Source of the DNA: Amphiura filiformis
Taxonomy: Eukaryota; Echinodermata; Ophiuroidea; Amphilepidida; Amphiuridae
Assembly (NCBI RefSeq): GCF_039555335.1
Contig: NC_092628.1
Location: 71,329,706 to 71,393,705, forward strand
Length of the DNA stretch: 64,000 nt
Reading direction: 5' to 3'
The notes beneath the pieces are model-generated. The model saw only the letters and a list, made by a program, of their open reading frames with translations, was not told the DNA's origin and did no database searches. Of this stretch, positions 10,952 through 26,100 are shown one piece after another; position 1 is the first letter of the stretch, and each line of letters opens with the position of its first letter. Both the position numbers and the translations under genes were made by a program.

Positions 10952-13900
10952 CAACCAGTGACATCTAAAGGTTGTCTAATATTGGTGGGAAAACAACAAC
11001 AAAAAAAGACAAAATATGTATCTTAGAGTAACACTGACGTGTTTTTTTAATTTATTGTCAGTTCTCTACTCATTAGTTTGTCAAGTGGGCAAATGTACGC
11101 TGTCTTTTCGGACAGGGTGTAAATTGATATTTTTATTATTATTGTTATTTTTTTTACATGTAAGGACCTTTGAATTGGTATTGACCTGTCGCATACAGAC
11201 ATGGCCTTGCCAGAAATTGTATTAAACAAATCAGTAATGGGATACAATACAACAGGTGCAAGCCAATTGTGTAAATAGATTCAACAACAGCAAAAACAAC
11301 AGTCTGTAAAAACTGACAAAAATCCAAATGTGTCAAAAAACCATTGTATGCCGCATCTCAGAATTTTATATCTATACAGACTATTTTAATTGCTTGTTGT
11401 TGAAGGTTATACCATGCGTCAAATTAAACGCATCCTGTCCAGTGTATGTTAGCCTGCGCAAGGAGAAAAACAACACAAAACTACCATTCACATTTAATCG
11501 TTATGTAGAATGTATATATTTTTAAAATAGTGATCATTTTTTCAGAGCATGTTAGAAAATTTGTACATTTACATCACATACAATTTTATTTGGCTGTTCT
11601 TTTTTCTTTCCAATTTATATGGTCCTGTTTTCAACCGTTTTTCTCTGAAAGTCTTGTAGTAAAATTCAACAAAATAGAATTTATTTTTTCCCTTATTGTC
11701 AACCACAAATTTCATGTGTCTGTTTCAGATACATGTGCAATGTGCTGTTCCAGTTAAAATCCTTACACCCCCTGTGGAAGAAATGACCTTAATCTTCCGC
11801 ACTTGTATATTTCAAATAGTCACCCATTCAGGTAAAACGATTTGAAATTCACACCCCCTGTGTGGGAGGTTAAGTTCATGAATGTCTTCCCTAGGGGTGT
11901 ATGGACTTCAACTGGAATATTCCACTGTGAACTTATTAGATACACTAACAACCAAAGGTGCAATTGACAATTCACAATATCTGCCAAAAAAGTTAAAGAT
12001 GCAAAAAAATTCGCAGCAAATGTTTTTGATTGTTGTGAAACTTTTTGCAAAGTTAATCCAATGTAGGCTTGTGTTTTGTTAAGTTGTCATCTTTTTGGTG
12101 AGTCAAATTTGTTCACAAACATCTTTGGGTGAAGATATGTCAATACTGCGTGCATTTGTCAGCAGTGAGATATCGATGTCCACTAGATATAATAATCACC
12201 TTCTCTTTGTAAGCACAACCCCTATTCCCCAGAACCCATAACTAGGTCATGCAATATAGGTAGATATCTTTATTGAAAAAGTTACTTTTTGTAAAGCTAT
12301 TCTTTTATTTCATTTATGGCTTGTTTAATTATGTTTTTCTTTATAAATTCTCTTTTTTTTTATCAAAGAGAAGAGGTGGTTGTTTCAGGGGTGCAAAAGA
12401 GGAGCATTTTGATGGGAAACAAATTCCGTGTATACCACATATAATTTGGGCCTGGTTGTTGGTTTTACTTATGCTGTAGTAAACTATAAGCATGGTGTAC
12501 TGTGGAACAAAGGTGACACTGGCTTTTGTTTACTACTCTTTTAGGTTTTCACTAATAGCAATGATCAAAGTTTTACTCAAACAAAAATGCTCCCAAGGGG
12601 TTTAGGAAAACAAAAGTTGCATGTCAGTTACATTATCATTAAACGAAATGTAATTCAATTAGTAAGTTGTAACATAATAAAATAGTGTAATTCATACTTA
12701 CATTGAATGTAAACCAGGCAGGTTTGCATGATGGACCGACTGATTAATTGATAGTCAGTCTTCCATATGCAAACAGATTTATTAATTAAAGAGCAAGTGA
12801 TCTTAGTAACATCGATCAATTCATTACTTGCATCTCCATCCAGATGGCATGTGCTTCACAAACAATGATTGTTTTTATATACAAAATGATCAATGGCAAC
12901 CTTGTATACAAGTCATACACATGCCTAAATTAGTATGGGGTAAATGAAATGGTTTGTAGCCATGTAGGGCTATGATTGTTCGATGTCTTTAAATTAGATG
13001 TAATGTTTGTTAAGCACATACCTGAGCTGGCTGGTCGGCAAGACTTGGATCACTGTCACTCCAGCATGTTATGTAATTGGATTTCATTGAATTTAAGTTC
13101 AAAATCATGTTTCAAAATATGTTGTTTTCAGTACGATAGAAATTTTTTTATGTCGACAAAGAAATGAACCAGTTGCATGTGCAATGACACAGCTATCATT
13201 ACTGGATTACATTAAGAAAGCAATATTTTAGTTGTAATCATTGATAAATGCCAAATGCAAATCTTTACAGATATAATATGTACTGTATTCACAATTTCAA
13301 AAGCTGAAGCAGTCCAGATGTCATCACCGGCTGTAAGAAGGTCATTGCTGACTGTCCAGTAAGGGTATTGGGATGTGAACAATCCAAAGAATTGTGATCT
13401 ATAGCAAGCCTCAATCAATCCAAGGACTTTTGCTACCTCAGTTGAGAAATTGGAACTGGAAGATGTTGTTCCAGAGGTGTGATAACTGAGATCTGTATGT
13501 TTGCCATATTAACAACTATCGCCATGATTAATGCTCTGCTTTATACTTTGTTCCACTTATAAATGGCTAAAGTCATAACATCGTGGATGGATATAGAATG
13601 GTGTGCACTCAGCTTGGTGCAGCACCTACGTTAGTGGCACTCTGCCTCACGTGCACTTATGTGAATTTAGGTTCAAGTTGGGATTTTATCGATGTGCCGC
13701 AACAACAAACAAATTGTTTTTACCATTTAAAAGTTAAACAAAGTATAGCTAAATTGCAATCAACAGAAGATGATTGTGAATGGGAAGTAGTGTACAAATA
13801 TGTATAGAAATAACCCACATGTTTGAGTATTAACTATTTGGGTATATCCAATATCAATCTTATATAAACTAAAAAGTGTACTTGGCAATTTGAATCTTAT

Positions 13901-14685
13901 TACAGCTTGTGGTGGTAAATCTTGTGAAAATAAATGCCCAAGTCCTTCAGTGTCTGCCAATTAACATACCCACATGTCGTCATTGCTGCATACACACCAC
14001 CTGCGATCTTTGGCTGAAGTGCTTAATGAATAAATGATTGGTAAAAATTGAAGGATTTTGGCATGGACATTTGCTGTAGACATCCACAATTTTGGATAAA
14101 CATGCTTTTGTCAATCTGAAATTGTCCTGTATGTATCCAAGAATTTTCCTGAACTACTATCCAAGATATCTTTTTGGTGAATTTTCGTGTGTAATAAATT
14201 CATCAGCAAGAACCTAGTCTTTGTACAATTTATTTTGTTTCTTCATTTCAACATGTGCATTTAATGTTTGTATACTAGTTGTTGCAAAATGCAAATCTCT
14301 ATTTACTTCAACCAACTTATTTATATGATTGTTCTCTGCAGTTGTCTAAAGAATAAAAACTTTACTACAAAAATATGAAATCATTAGAATTGTAAAGGCA
14401 TATATTTATATGTATGTTTCCTGGTACTCTCAGTTGCCCCAAAGATATAGGGTACCCATGCTGTGTAGTAAAAGGTAAAAAGGGTCTTTTTCATTGAACA
14501 GCTTGAAGCACAAATTAAATCGAAGATTTTCTCAGAAGAAAGTTTCAAATTGCATGAAAGATGCCACACACATGTAGGAAGTATAAATCCTAATGGCGTG
14601 TTGCTAGAAAAAGTGCGAGAAACAATGCACATGTTACTCAATGCGTTTTCAGGGAGAACTTGGCTTTTTAGTAGCAAGATTGGTG
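10952..14685. other. Gene-poor AT-rich stretch
   Basis: No ORF here resembles a known protein, and no clear long inverted or tandem repeat was seen. Only short homopolymer and AT-rich runs occur. It may contain the remaining 3' UTR of eIF5A copy 1 at its left edge. Confidence 0.5.
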
Positions 14686-14909
14686 CGGTGCAGAGGGTGA
14701 ATAGAAGTTTATTGCTAAAAGTGGTCCATCTCATCAGTTTGAGGTACTTAGATCATATGATTCATATCTGACCAATTTTATTGTAGCAGGAACAAGACGG
14801 TGCAGAGGGTGAATAGAAGTTTATTGCTAAAAGTGGTCCATCTCATCAGTTTGAGGTACTTAGATCATATGATTCATATCTGACCAATTTTATTGTAGCG
14901 GGAACAAGA
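14686..14909. repeat. Recent 112-bp tandem duplication
   Basis: The unit starting CGGTGCAGAGGGTGAATAG at 14686 repeats from 14798. The visible differences are very few, for example TTGTAGCAGG against TTGTAGCGGG near the end, so the duplication is young. Confidence 0.92.
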
Positions 14910-15535
14910 AGCTGTGCTGTGCCATCATAACGATTTTGACTGATTAGCTGCATTTTCCTTAAAAACATGTAGATTTTGAATTTCTTAGCTTAACCATGGG
15001 TACAGTTTGAACACTTTCTTTTGTAGACAGAAATGCCTCTTACAAGGTATTAAGAACTATTAGGTATATCTAGTGTCGCATAGATTTCCTAAAAACCATA
15101 CCTTGTAGCAGAGACCTAGTCTTAAGGTTTTCTCACAATGTCAAATAACATAGTTGATTGTATTAATGTTAATATTTTTGATAACATAATGACCTTAGAA
15201 TATGATCATGGTACATTTTTGTTAGGTACCTTAACAGATAAATAAAAAATATGATTTTTTGATTAATTTTTTTATTAAGAAAATGTTGGATTCGATTGAA
15301 ATCTCTTATTTATAATTTAATATTAAAAGATTCGGCTTGCTAGATTAGTGGTTAGTTATCGATGTGTGGTATCTCCAAATTTTATCACACTGAACATGCT
15401 GTACGTTATGATTTATCACAGATACAGCACAAGATGTTTTGGGGAATGTCATGTGGGGAAAAGAATATACTTGTCATTCAATTGCGTGTTAACCTTTGCA
15501 TTGTGTTTGTAAGTGAGTGAAGTCTCCCCAATTAG

Positions 15536-15672
15536 CCTTTTTGAAGTATGGCGGGCACAAAAGGGGAGGACGTACTTTGGTTGGGTAATCTTTGTATGCT
15601 TCTCAGCTGACAAAAGATTGCCCAAATCAAAGCACGCCCTCCCCTTTTGTGCCCGCCATATTTCAAAAAAGC
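15536..15672. repeat. Near-perfect 137-bp hairpin
   Basis: The left arm 15536-15592 contains GGCGGGCACAAAAGGGGAGG. The right arm 15612-15672 contains its complement CTCCCCTTTTGTGCCCGCC. A ~20-base loop separates them, and the arms differ at only a handful of positions. It looks like a short palindromic MITE; a hairpin RNA precursor is possible if transcribed. Confidence 0.75.
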
Positions 15673-17010
15673 TTATGATACACGTTGCATATACGTTAAT
15701 ACGTGGCATAATAAAAAAAAAAGTATCTTTCTCATTAATTCACAAAAGACAAACGCCAGCAAGCAACCTCATTTTTCTTGGGTACATTTGGATTTTAAGG
15801 TGGGTTGCCTTTGCCTGCACAAATTACACACGCTGCAACATGAGGGAATTCTATTCAAACTCGTTTTGGAAGAGATTCTCATCTGTTGAGCTGTTGATTG
15901 CATGTTTGTGGTACGCTTATCTCGTTTGAAGTATTTGATAACGCACCCAACACGTGTCTTCAGTGATATTTCTTGTGATTTTGGTGTGATCGTTATTTTT
16001 ACCAAACTCTGCATATTTCAAACAATTTGTATTGTATCACTTTTGATTTCATCTAATGTGGATTATTTCCATGCTTGTATACTTAAACAGTATGTGATCA
16101 TCGAACGGAATGAGATTGTAACGTTGTAAATGTGTTACTCGAAATGACAGAATTAGGTAAAAATACAAGCCATTTCTTGAATAATTGTTCAATCATTTTT
16201 GCCAAATCAGCTGATATTACTCTCGGTTGACTGATAAGTTTCTTTTTACAAATTAGCACATTGATTAACGAGATTCTGTATAAAGTCACAATAAAATGTT
16301 TTGCAAAAAAAATTCTAGTAATATCAATACATAACCAATACTCATATGGTGCAATTTCGATGCTTAAGGATTGGGCGATACTTGGGATATGGGCTCAATG
16401 TAATTTACGTACACAAGGAATATTTCGGATTCCTGAAGTGAGCTAGGGGAGGGTAAACCGTTATTTTCCACATGGTAGCAGACTAGCGTATTGTAAGGCC
16501 AAAAAAAAAAGTTTGTCCCAGGATCGGGGGGCAAGAGGTTTGTACTTGTACTTTTGTGTGTTTCTATATTTTTTGGGTCATTTTTTTTGCCGCTCCGCGG
16601 CCGAATTTTATATTTTTGGTGAATGTAAAACAAAATAAAAAAAACTTTCAAAACGTGGGAAACGAATGCGCTCAATGCAAATTTTAAAAGCTGCGCTCGC
16701 GGTTTCCTGAGACAAATCTCGTTTTTTGTGTGCCTATATAATGCATCCGATTATTATTTTCACTACATGTAGATACATTTTCCTTGAAAACGAACTCTTG
16801 GCTATTCGGGTAATAGCCTATTGCACTATCAGAACTTGGGAAAGAAACTAATAAATAAGATTGAATAAAACGAAATCTCCAATCTCAACTTGTACAATTT
16901 GATTTGCAGATATTGCTTCTTATTGACATGTAGGCCTTTTCAATCGTTATACTGTGTCCTGAAGTGTATTAAGGGGAGAGACAACCCTTACCTTACCCCA
17001 GGTGAATTTA

Positions 17011-17261
17011 TAGTTTGATCAGCTCGTAATCGGCGGAGGCTTTAACCACTACACCAAAAAGTAGACCCACGATAAGAGTCAATATAGTTGACCTGTCTGG
17101 TCTATAATTAAATAAAGTAGAAGTATAGGACTTCAATTAGTAATTTGTAATGCTTCTTGTTCTGGCGAGATGTCACAAGGCAATTCTCAAAATATAATAG
17201 GCCTATATTGATATTAATCCGCGGTGTTATAAGGCCCGCCGATTACGAGCTGATCAAACTA
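17011..17261. mobile_element. 251-bp MITE with 26-bp perfect terminal inverted repeats
   Basis: TAGTTTGATCAGCTCGTAAT followed by CGGCGG at 17011-17036 is exactly reverse-complemented at 17236-17261. No ORF is present. Target duplication not resolved. Confidence 0.8.
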
Positions 17262-18734
17262 TTTACGACAATTTTGCAACAAACTTATTTTTATTAATTC
17301 GGGTACATATGCTGAACTCGAAAATATATCATTTGCCAAGTTGTACTTGAACCGCATCCCCCTAAACCAGGACGAACACCCCCTCCAAATGCCCGTATAG
17401 GATCATACAGTGGGGATTAAACATGCTCCTGAAGATCACAAAAATGTAACATTTGTGCACTTAGGACATGCAGTTAGCAAGTTATGAAGCTCAACAGGTA
17501 TACGGCGATAATTTGCACTGTCTACGATACGAAGTTCAGAAGATAAAATTAATGATAAGGCAATTGGATCCTATTAATCTATAACTCTTTGCTGATACCG
17601 GTACTAACCAGACATCGAAGGTATTGCAAACTATTCTTTTTCTGAAACCACGGCTAATGCCACGTTTTGTTACGAAAATTGAAGCAACTTTTTCCCCTAT
17701 CGACCTTTTATGGGACCAGACGAATAATTTGACATGTTTGACGGCATTATTGGAATAAATTGGTCGTTTTGATGGTTGCGGTCTAAAGATTAATTCTGCT
17801 TGGCAGACACTCGAATTTAGAAGACTCGATTTTACCAAAAAGTTGGCAGCTCTTACGCGCGGTATATACGCCATCTTGTCGAATGGCAAGTGATTTGTCC
17901 AAAATGGAACAAGTACTATAGGGTGCGGAGGGTGACGTAATTGAATCCGTGAAGCAGAGCTCAGATTACTTCGGTGGAACAATTGAGCGCAATTGCAAGC
18001 GAAAACTTGCCATTTTGAAGCTGCCGGGTCAACTTTTTTTGACTCATCCAAAAGGGGGCTATTTGACATGTTTGAGAATCGATTTGAGAATTGAACCGAG
18101 GTGTATCAATTAAATTAGCCTACCAGGCGCTATTTTAGGCCTATATATAACACCCGACCGTGCACCACCCATCACCATAAGCCTAAGGGCAAGGTCCACT
18201 TGATGAACTTAGCTTATCATGCATGGTAAACTGAATGTCCCATCGTATAGGCCTACATCCCTGAACATGAATTGCGCGGTCGCATATTGTCATGTTTTGT
18301 TGTCATCGATTGCAAAATTGAAATTTCCATAGGAAAATTGCAAAAAACGGCTTCTACCACGCCCCCTCCCCACCCATCAAACTCAGTGCCCCCCCCCCCC
18401 GCATCATCATGATCAAAGGCAACTTTGTCATTTTTGTTTCAATTATCCTTATCACCCAAGGCTAAAAAGGGATGGGCGGTAAGTGATACCGGGGTACACG
18501 ATTACCATCATTACGAATTGCCTTTGGTTGTGCAACATGCCTATTTCGGTTTATACTGTGAAAGAATGACACCATACAAGCGTCTGGTACCGTTACAGAA
18601 GCAAGCTCATTGTAAACCATGTAAGTACAAATTTATTATTTCTCTTTAAAGAAATTTGACAAGATTTTCTAGCCCGGGAACATAGCATGATGAAAAGTAT
18701 TACTATGCCATAGTCGATTTTTCAAATATTTCAA

Positions 18735-18960
18735 GTATTAAAATAAAATGTGTTTATTTATAAAGTTTACTTCGAGTACTGTTAAATATCAAAAATATCA
18801 ATTTTTAATGATTTGCCATAAAATGTGTATTACATTGTGAATTTTTAAAAATCAAAAATATTTGATATCAGAAGGACATTCAGAATGCAATTCGATATGT
18901 CTGATGTCCTACAATAATTACTGTCCAAACGTTTATACCCCACCCCTTAACCCTGGGATT
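18735..18960. mobile_element. Half copy of the TTAA-flanked palindromic MITE found at 43164-43922
   Basis: It shares 'gtttacttcgagtactgtta', ATTCGATATGTCTGATGT and the ACCCCTTAA end with the larger element, of which it is one arm. The outer end at 18957-18960 is TTAA. The other arm is missing. Confidence 0.7.
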
Positions 18961-20165
18961 ATGGAAACCATCATGCAGTTATTGTAAACTTCTGGTATGT
19001 ACACAACATAGGGGCACCCACAATAGGCAATTGACCCGTACTGGTAGCGCTGTGTTGTAGATATAGGAGATGAACTAGTTAGCGTCATATACCCAAAAGT
19101 ATAAAAGCTATGATTTTAGTACTTTCTCTATGTTTCAATTACTTATTCTTTTCAAAATATCTGAATTTTTAACCCGGTACAAGCTTTAATAACGTGGGAC
19201 CATACATTTGTATGAGAAAGGAAAACTAGATCTTATCCAAACTCCCGTGTTAATCCAATGCACATTTTGCTTCACCGGGCCGTCCTGCCTTGGTCGCATT
19301 TGCAAGAGGGGTGCCACGAAACCGTAATAGGTACAAATTTAGTACTTTCTGTCAATCAAGTATGGTTTATTCTCAACATGTCAATCTTTAAATTATTTGC
19401 ATAGTCCTTATAATAACGGGGGACCGCCTTGATAAGTAAATGATAGCAAACCAGTGAAAAATACCCCAAAACTCAGTCAGCGGAGCTCCGCCCGTACATG
19501 TCAATAGCGTCATTATCGATTGGATTAGTCGACCGTAGCGGACAATTCGATCGCTCATTGGATTAATATTATCACGTGGTAAGAAATTCGATTACTATAA
19601 TGGTTTAGTACTGCATATTTCGGTTTAATCTTCACTAAGCGGGTTTATGGCTGAAAAGGTCACGGAGAATTTACCGTGGGCAAAACTGCACTATGCGTTT
19701 GGGCCTCATAACTGCTAAATTGTTGGTCTAAAGAAAATAGTTAGTATCTATTTTTAGAATGGCAAAGACTTGATGACTTCATCTGTGAGGTCAAATTTGG
19801 GCCAAAATGCTCATTTTGGGAGATAATGAAAAAAAAACCCGTTTTTTTTTAAATTAATTTTTGAAAACTAGATAAAAATACCTAGGAATCGTTTTTTGTT
19901 TTTTTGACCAACTTTGCACCAAAAATGGCCAAAAAATGCTGAATTAAAAAAAAATTATAAAAAGGCCTGATTTTTGCCCATATTTCAAATATTTTTGGTG
20001 AAGTTTGGCAAAATTCAATAAAGCAACAGTTCCATTTGTGATGATGTCAATGAATGTGAGGTCAAAAGTAATTTTTGGGTCATTTGAGGTCATTTTACAA
20101 ATGTTCAATTAGGGCCTATACGCCTACTTGTTCGGTTTATTTATTTATTTTTATTTCCCTTTCAG
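18961..20165. other. Region upstream of eIF5A copy 2
   Basis: Non-coding. Two ATTGGATTA motifs (inverted CCAAT) near 19520 and 19557 lie in a slightly GC-richer stretch, and could be part of the promoter. A TTTCCCTTTCAG acceptor ends at 20165, twelve bases before the ATG, suggesting that a 5' UTR exon lies somewhere in this interval. The exact start site cannot be read from sequence. Confidence 0.35.
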
Positions 20166-20177
20166 TTTTTAGTCGAC

Positions 20178-23100
20178 ATGGCAGCAAGCATTGATTTTGA
20201 ATCGGGCAAATCTGGTGCGTCTGATACACACCCACAGCAGTGTTCAGCTCTGCGTAAAAATGGACATGTCGTCATCAAGGGTCGCCCTGTGAAAATTGTC
20301 GAAATGTCGAGATCTCAACCTGGGAAACATGGCCATGCAAAGGTTTGTGTTATTATAGAGATTTTTTTAAACTTAAGATCGTGAGAAGTGAGAACGAGCT
20401 AAAAAGTCACGAAAAACAAATTTACCATTGAATATAAATAATTGTACCAAAATCTCGACCAAAACACATTATGTTCTACTTTTAATTGAACGAATGTTGC
20501 GATACTTCAAATTTGCCAAGCATAAAAATTAAACGGAACTCGGCGAACATATATCGATATCAGTACTAATGAAGCAGATATCCAACGTAACTAATATGTA
20601 TAGGCCTACTGGTATTGATAAAGTATGGGCTTATATATTATAAGGGCCCAAAGAAAGGGGCCAAAGAGATTTCACAGGAAAAATCCAAACATGTCAAATG
20701 AGAAAATGTCCCTTTATTTCGGTACATTGACCTACTTAGTATAGCCCACCCTATTTGATAATTTGCCGAAAAAATTAGTAATAATGAGGCTTGTTTTTTA
20801 GATTTTTTACCGACTCCAAACGAAAGACCAGTACAGTTCCCTATTTGGCCAAATTACCGATAATTTTCCCCGACTTTTTCCTCAAATTAGGCCTACTAAA
20901 TCTTCAACCCCCACTGAAAAGATTCCATAGACTGTCAAAAGTGTGTGGGTGTCCCCACCCCCCTTGCGCGTGCGACTGACAATGTCTGAAAAGCTTACTA
21001 TCTTCTACTGCTGATGTTAGCATTGATGAAGTAGTTATGTAATAGGCCTACTATAGGCCCAGCACCCCCCCCCCCATTTGTGCATGCCACTGAGTCTGAT
21101 ATAACAATGTATGTCCAATGTCTGAAAAGCTAACAATCTTCTACTGCTGATGATACAAGTATTGATGAAGTATTTGTATTAGCCAGGCTATTCAGTATTA
21201 GTGAAATATAATCAAATACTTGATAGCACCAGTTGTTGAAGGAGCCGCGCCATCTACATGTCTACTGCTGATGACAGCATTGATGAAGTACCGTATAGTT
21301 AAGCCTATATTTTCCGGTTGCCTAACTAATATCTATATCAACTAAACAACTCATGATAATAGCTAAATATCATGTCCTGCTAAATGATATCAGCTTATTT
21401 GCAAGAATATAGTATTTTATCATTCATTTCAGATTCATTTGGTTGGTATCGATATTTTTACACACAAAAAATACGAAGATATCTGCCCTGCTACACACAC
21501 CGTCAAAGTCCCCAATGTCAAACGGCACGATTTTCAGGTATGTATATCGTGATGGTGTGAACTTGGTTTACAACGTTTTGTTCCTTGCTCCAGTCATTTG
21601 ACTAATAACTAAGTGTGACCTGCGAGGAGCAAACTCGGCAGTTTGGGGGGGGGGGGCTTACTAGGCTTTTTACGCAGTTTGAAAGCGTAAAAGCACTGCC
21701 GAATTCAAAAGAAGAGATAATATTTTGAAAGGTTAATTAAGTATTTTTCCTGTCAGTTTGTAATATAAAAAGCACGCACATAAGTATTAAAGAACCTGGA
21801 TCTCCCACCCCTAAGGAGAACATCACTCGGTCACCATATAGTGGAAGATCTTCATCATTGTTTTCTGTGATTCAGTGATGACAGATCATTTACCAAATGA
21901 AAGTATAATCATAGGCGTATATCATACAATTTTGATAGCAAAATTGAGGCAAGCCCGGGAGGCAAGCCATCATCAAGTGAAGAAGGATGATGGTAGGAAT
22001 GGAACTGTTCTCGGATTGTGTCCTGTACCTCAGTTTGTCAAACTGCCATTCACGACAAAGGGTCAGATAAGCAACTGCGGTCTAGGCATGGCCTAGTGAA
22101 ACCTAAAATTTAAATCCTATATGCCTCCATAATATCAGGTTTGCTGGTGATCAATGCTGGTTTGCCACAATCTATGGCGCACAATTTCCAGAGGAAAACA
22201 ATTATCAAAAACATTATAACAAAAATGTAAAACAAAAATGAAGGGGACGTTATAGGAAGTTGTAATGTGCCTTTTTAAAACCATGTTTTAGTGTCCTAAT
22301 TTTGCCCCATTTTAGAATTAAAATTGCAAATTTTCTATATAGCGCATTTATCTCTGTAAAATTAGTTGAGGATACTCAAACAACTTTACGCAAAAACATC
22401 AAATGGTAAAGTGGAGGTGTAACACTTCGATCCAAAGCCAGGGGGCAAACATGTTGCTATGCCCAGCAAAGGCAAATCCGGCCCTGATCAATCAACTTCA
22501 GATAATGTGCCTTTGCGTCCAAATGGAGTAGCCTAATGGTCATGTGAAAATAACAAAAAGATTTAAAAAACATTTTGTGTGAACCCTAGCAGAAATTCTA
22601 TACAGCAAGAAGTGTATCAAAAGTGTATCAAAGTGTATTAAAACTGTATCAAACAGCAATTTAATACAGTTTTGATATACAAAGGGTGTATTGAAAATGT
22701 ATCAACTGAAAATATAAGGTATCAAAACTGTATCAAATACCACCTAACTGTATCAAAAATGTATCAAAAGTGTATCGAATTTGAACTTAGTTAATTTTGG
22801 CCATGCTTGTGGTGTATCAAAAGTGTATCAAATTGAACTTTGCAGTTTTTCAGTGTATGTAAAGTGTATCAAAGTGAACTTTTTGGTGCTAGATGTATAT
22901 CAAAAGTGTATCAAATTGGACTTAGTCAAATTCTGGCTGCATACAGTGTATCAAAAGTGTATTAAATTGGACTTTGCCTGTTTTTTAGTGTATGTAAAGT
23001 GTATCAAATTGAACTTAGTTAATTTTTGGTGGCTAGAGGTATATCAAAAGTGTATCAAATTGGACTTGGTCAAATTCTGGCTGCCTATAGTGTATCAAAA

Positions 23101-26100
23101 GCGTATTAAATTGGACTTAGTTTATTTTGGGTGGCTAGAGGTATATCAAAAGTGTATCAAATTGGGCTTTCATAAACTGACCTTTTGTAGTGTATCAAAA
23201 CTGTATCAATAACTGATCACATGTCTAGATAATGACTCATCATTTTCAAATTTGCCCATGTGGCATGTATGCAGTTCACACCAGGATTTGCATTTGGAAA
23301 TGTACTGTATTTTAGAGCAAATCATGGTGTTTTATTTATCATGATGAAGATACAAACATGCTTGTAGACTGCACATTAGGTTACAATGTAGTTGTAATCA
23401 GGGACTGTGATTAAAGAGGAAATATCTGACTTTGTTCTGATAAGGTAAGCTTACTATATATTATATATAGGGCCTCAATGTATATGTATTAAGCATGAAT
23501 ATAGCACATGCCTGTATAGTAGATGTTATTGGTAGCCTTTTTTTTTTTTTTTTGAGGGTAACAACTTCAGTGACAAGCACTGCATTCCAAGCAGGCCCTC
23601 TGATGTATGTATGTTCCATTTTTTTTTCTCACACATTTATCCTATTGCGTTGTAATTTTGAACGTTGATAGGGGAAAGTGCATTGAGCTGCTCCGTGATG
23701 GGGGAAAGTGCTAGAGGTCAGCATTAGCAGTAGAGGGCAGTGTTGAATTTGAGCTTGATTAGACTAATTTCAAAATTTGACCTTTGACCCCTTCACTTTG
23801 GGGTCATTAATGTTTGCAAATATGTTTAGATCATGTAAGGATAATTCTTGTTGAATTTGAGCTTGATTGGACCAATTTTGAAATTTGAAAAACTGTATCA
23901 AAAGTGTATAAAAAACTGTATCAAAAGTGTATCAAAACTATCAAAAGTGTATAAAAAACTGTATCAAAAGTGTATCAAAAACTATCAAAAGTGTATCAAA
24001 AAAACTATCAAAAGTGTATAAAAACTGTATCAAAAGTGTATCAAAAACTATATCAAAAGTGTATCAAATGGCATGTATCAAAAATAGGGCGGTCCCGCTG
24101 GCCAGCATTAGAATTGGAACGCTGATTTGATACAGTGACATATTTGATGCACTTTTGATATAATTATGTATAAAATGTGTATAAAATGAAAGGATAAGAA
24201 TTTCAATGCTAATTTGATACAGTTTAAATTGGAACGCTGATTTCATACAGTGACATATTTGATACACTTTTGATATAATTATGTATGAAATGTGTATGAA
24301 ATGAAAGGATCAAAATTTCAACGCTAATTTGATACAGTTTAAATTGGAACGCTGATTTGATACAGTAACATATTCGATACACTTTTGATATAATTATGTA
24401 TGAAATGTGTATGAAATGAAAGGATAAAAATTTCAACGCTAATTTGATACAGTTTAAATTGGAACCCTGATTTGATACAGTTACATATTTCATACACTTT
24501 TGATATAATTATGTATGAAATGTGTATAAAATGAAAGGATAAAATTTGAACGCTAATTTGATAGTTTAAATTGGAACGCTGATTTGATACAGTTACATAT
24601 TTCATACACTTTTGATATAATTATGTATGAAATGTGTATGAAATGAAAGGATAAAAATTTCAACGCTAATTTGATACAGTTTAAATTGGAACCCTCATTT
24701 GATACAGTAACATATTCGATACACTTTTGATATAAATGATGTATGAAATGTGTATGAAATGAAAGGATAAAAATTTGAATGCTAATTTGATACAGTTTAA
24801 ATTGGAACCCTCATTTGATACAGTCACATATTCGATACACTTTTGATATAAATGATGTATGAAATGTGTATGAAATGAAAGGATAAAAATTTGAATGTTA
24901 ATTTGATACAGTTTAAATTGGAACCCTGATTTGATATAGTAACATATTCAATACACTTTTGATATAAATGATGTATGAAATGTGTATAAAATGAAAGGAT
25001 AAATATTTGAATGTTAATTTGATACAGTTTAAATTGGAACCCTGATTTGATACAGTAACATATTCAATACACTTTTGATATAAATGATGTATGAAATATG
25101 TATGAAATGAAAGGATAAAAATTTGAATGTTAATTTGATACAGTTTAAATTGGAACGCTGATTTGATACAGTTACATATTTCATACACTTTTGATATAAT
25201 TATGTATGAAATATGTATGAAATGAAAGGATAAAAATTTGAACGCAAATTTGATACAGTTTAAATTGGAACCCTCATTTGATACAGTAACATATTCGATA
25301 CACTTTTGATATAAATTATGTATGAAATGTGTATGAAATGAAAGGATAAAAATTTGAACGCAAATTTGATACAGTTTAAATTGGAACCCTCATTTGATAC
25401 AGTAACATATTCGATACACTTTTGATATAAATTATGTATGAAATGTGTATGAAATGAAAGGATAAAATGTCAATGCTAATTTGATACAGTTTAAATTGGA
25501 ACCCTCATTTGATACAGTCACATATTCGATACACTTTTGATATAAATGATGTATGAAATGTGTATGAAATGAAAGGATAAAAATTTGAATGTTAATTTGA
25601 TACAGTTTAAATTGGAACCCTGATTTGATACAGTAACATATTCAATACACTTTTGATATAAATGATGTATGAAATGTGTATGAAATGAAAGGATAAAAAT
25701 TTGAACGCAAATTTGATACAGTTTAAATTGGAACCCTCATTTGATACAGTAACATATTCGATACACTTTTGATATAAATTATGTATGAAATGTGTATGAA
25801 ATGAAAGGATAAAAATTTGAATGTTAATTTGATACAGTTTAAATTGGAACCCTGATTTGATACAGTAACATATTCAATACACTTTTGATATAAATTATGT
25901 ATGAAATATGTATGAAATGAAAGGATAAAAATTTGAATGTTAATTTGATACAGTTTAAATTGGAACGCTGATTTGATACAGTTACATATTTCATACACTT
26001 TTGATATAATTATGTATGAAATATGTATGAAATGAAAGGATAAAAATTTGAACGCAAATTTGATACAGTTTAAATTGGAACCCTCATTTGATACAGTAAC

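Noticed and set aside
22781-23212. 143-codon + strand frame with repeated [11 protein letters not shown]-like peptide
   Set aside because: It is a translation of the tandem GTATCAAAAGTGTATC array, with no upstream signals.
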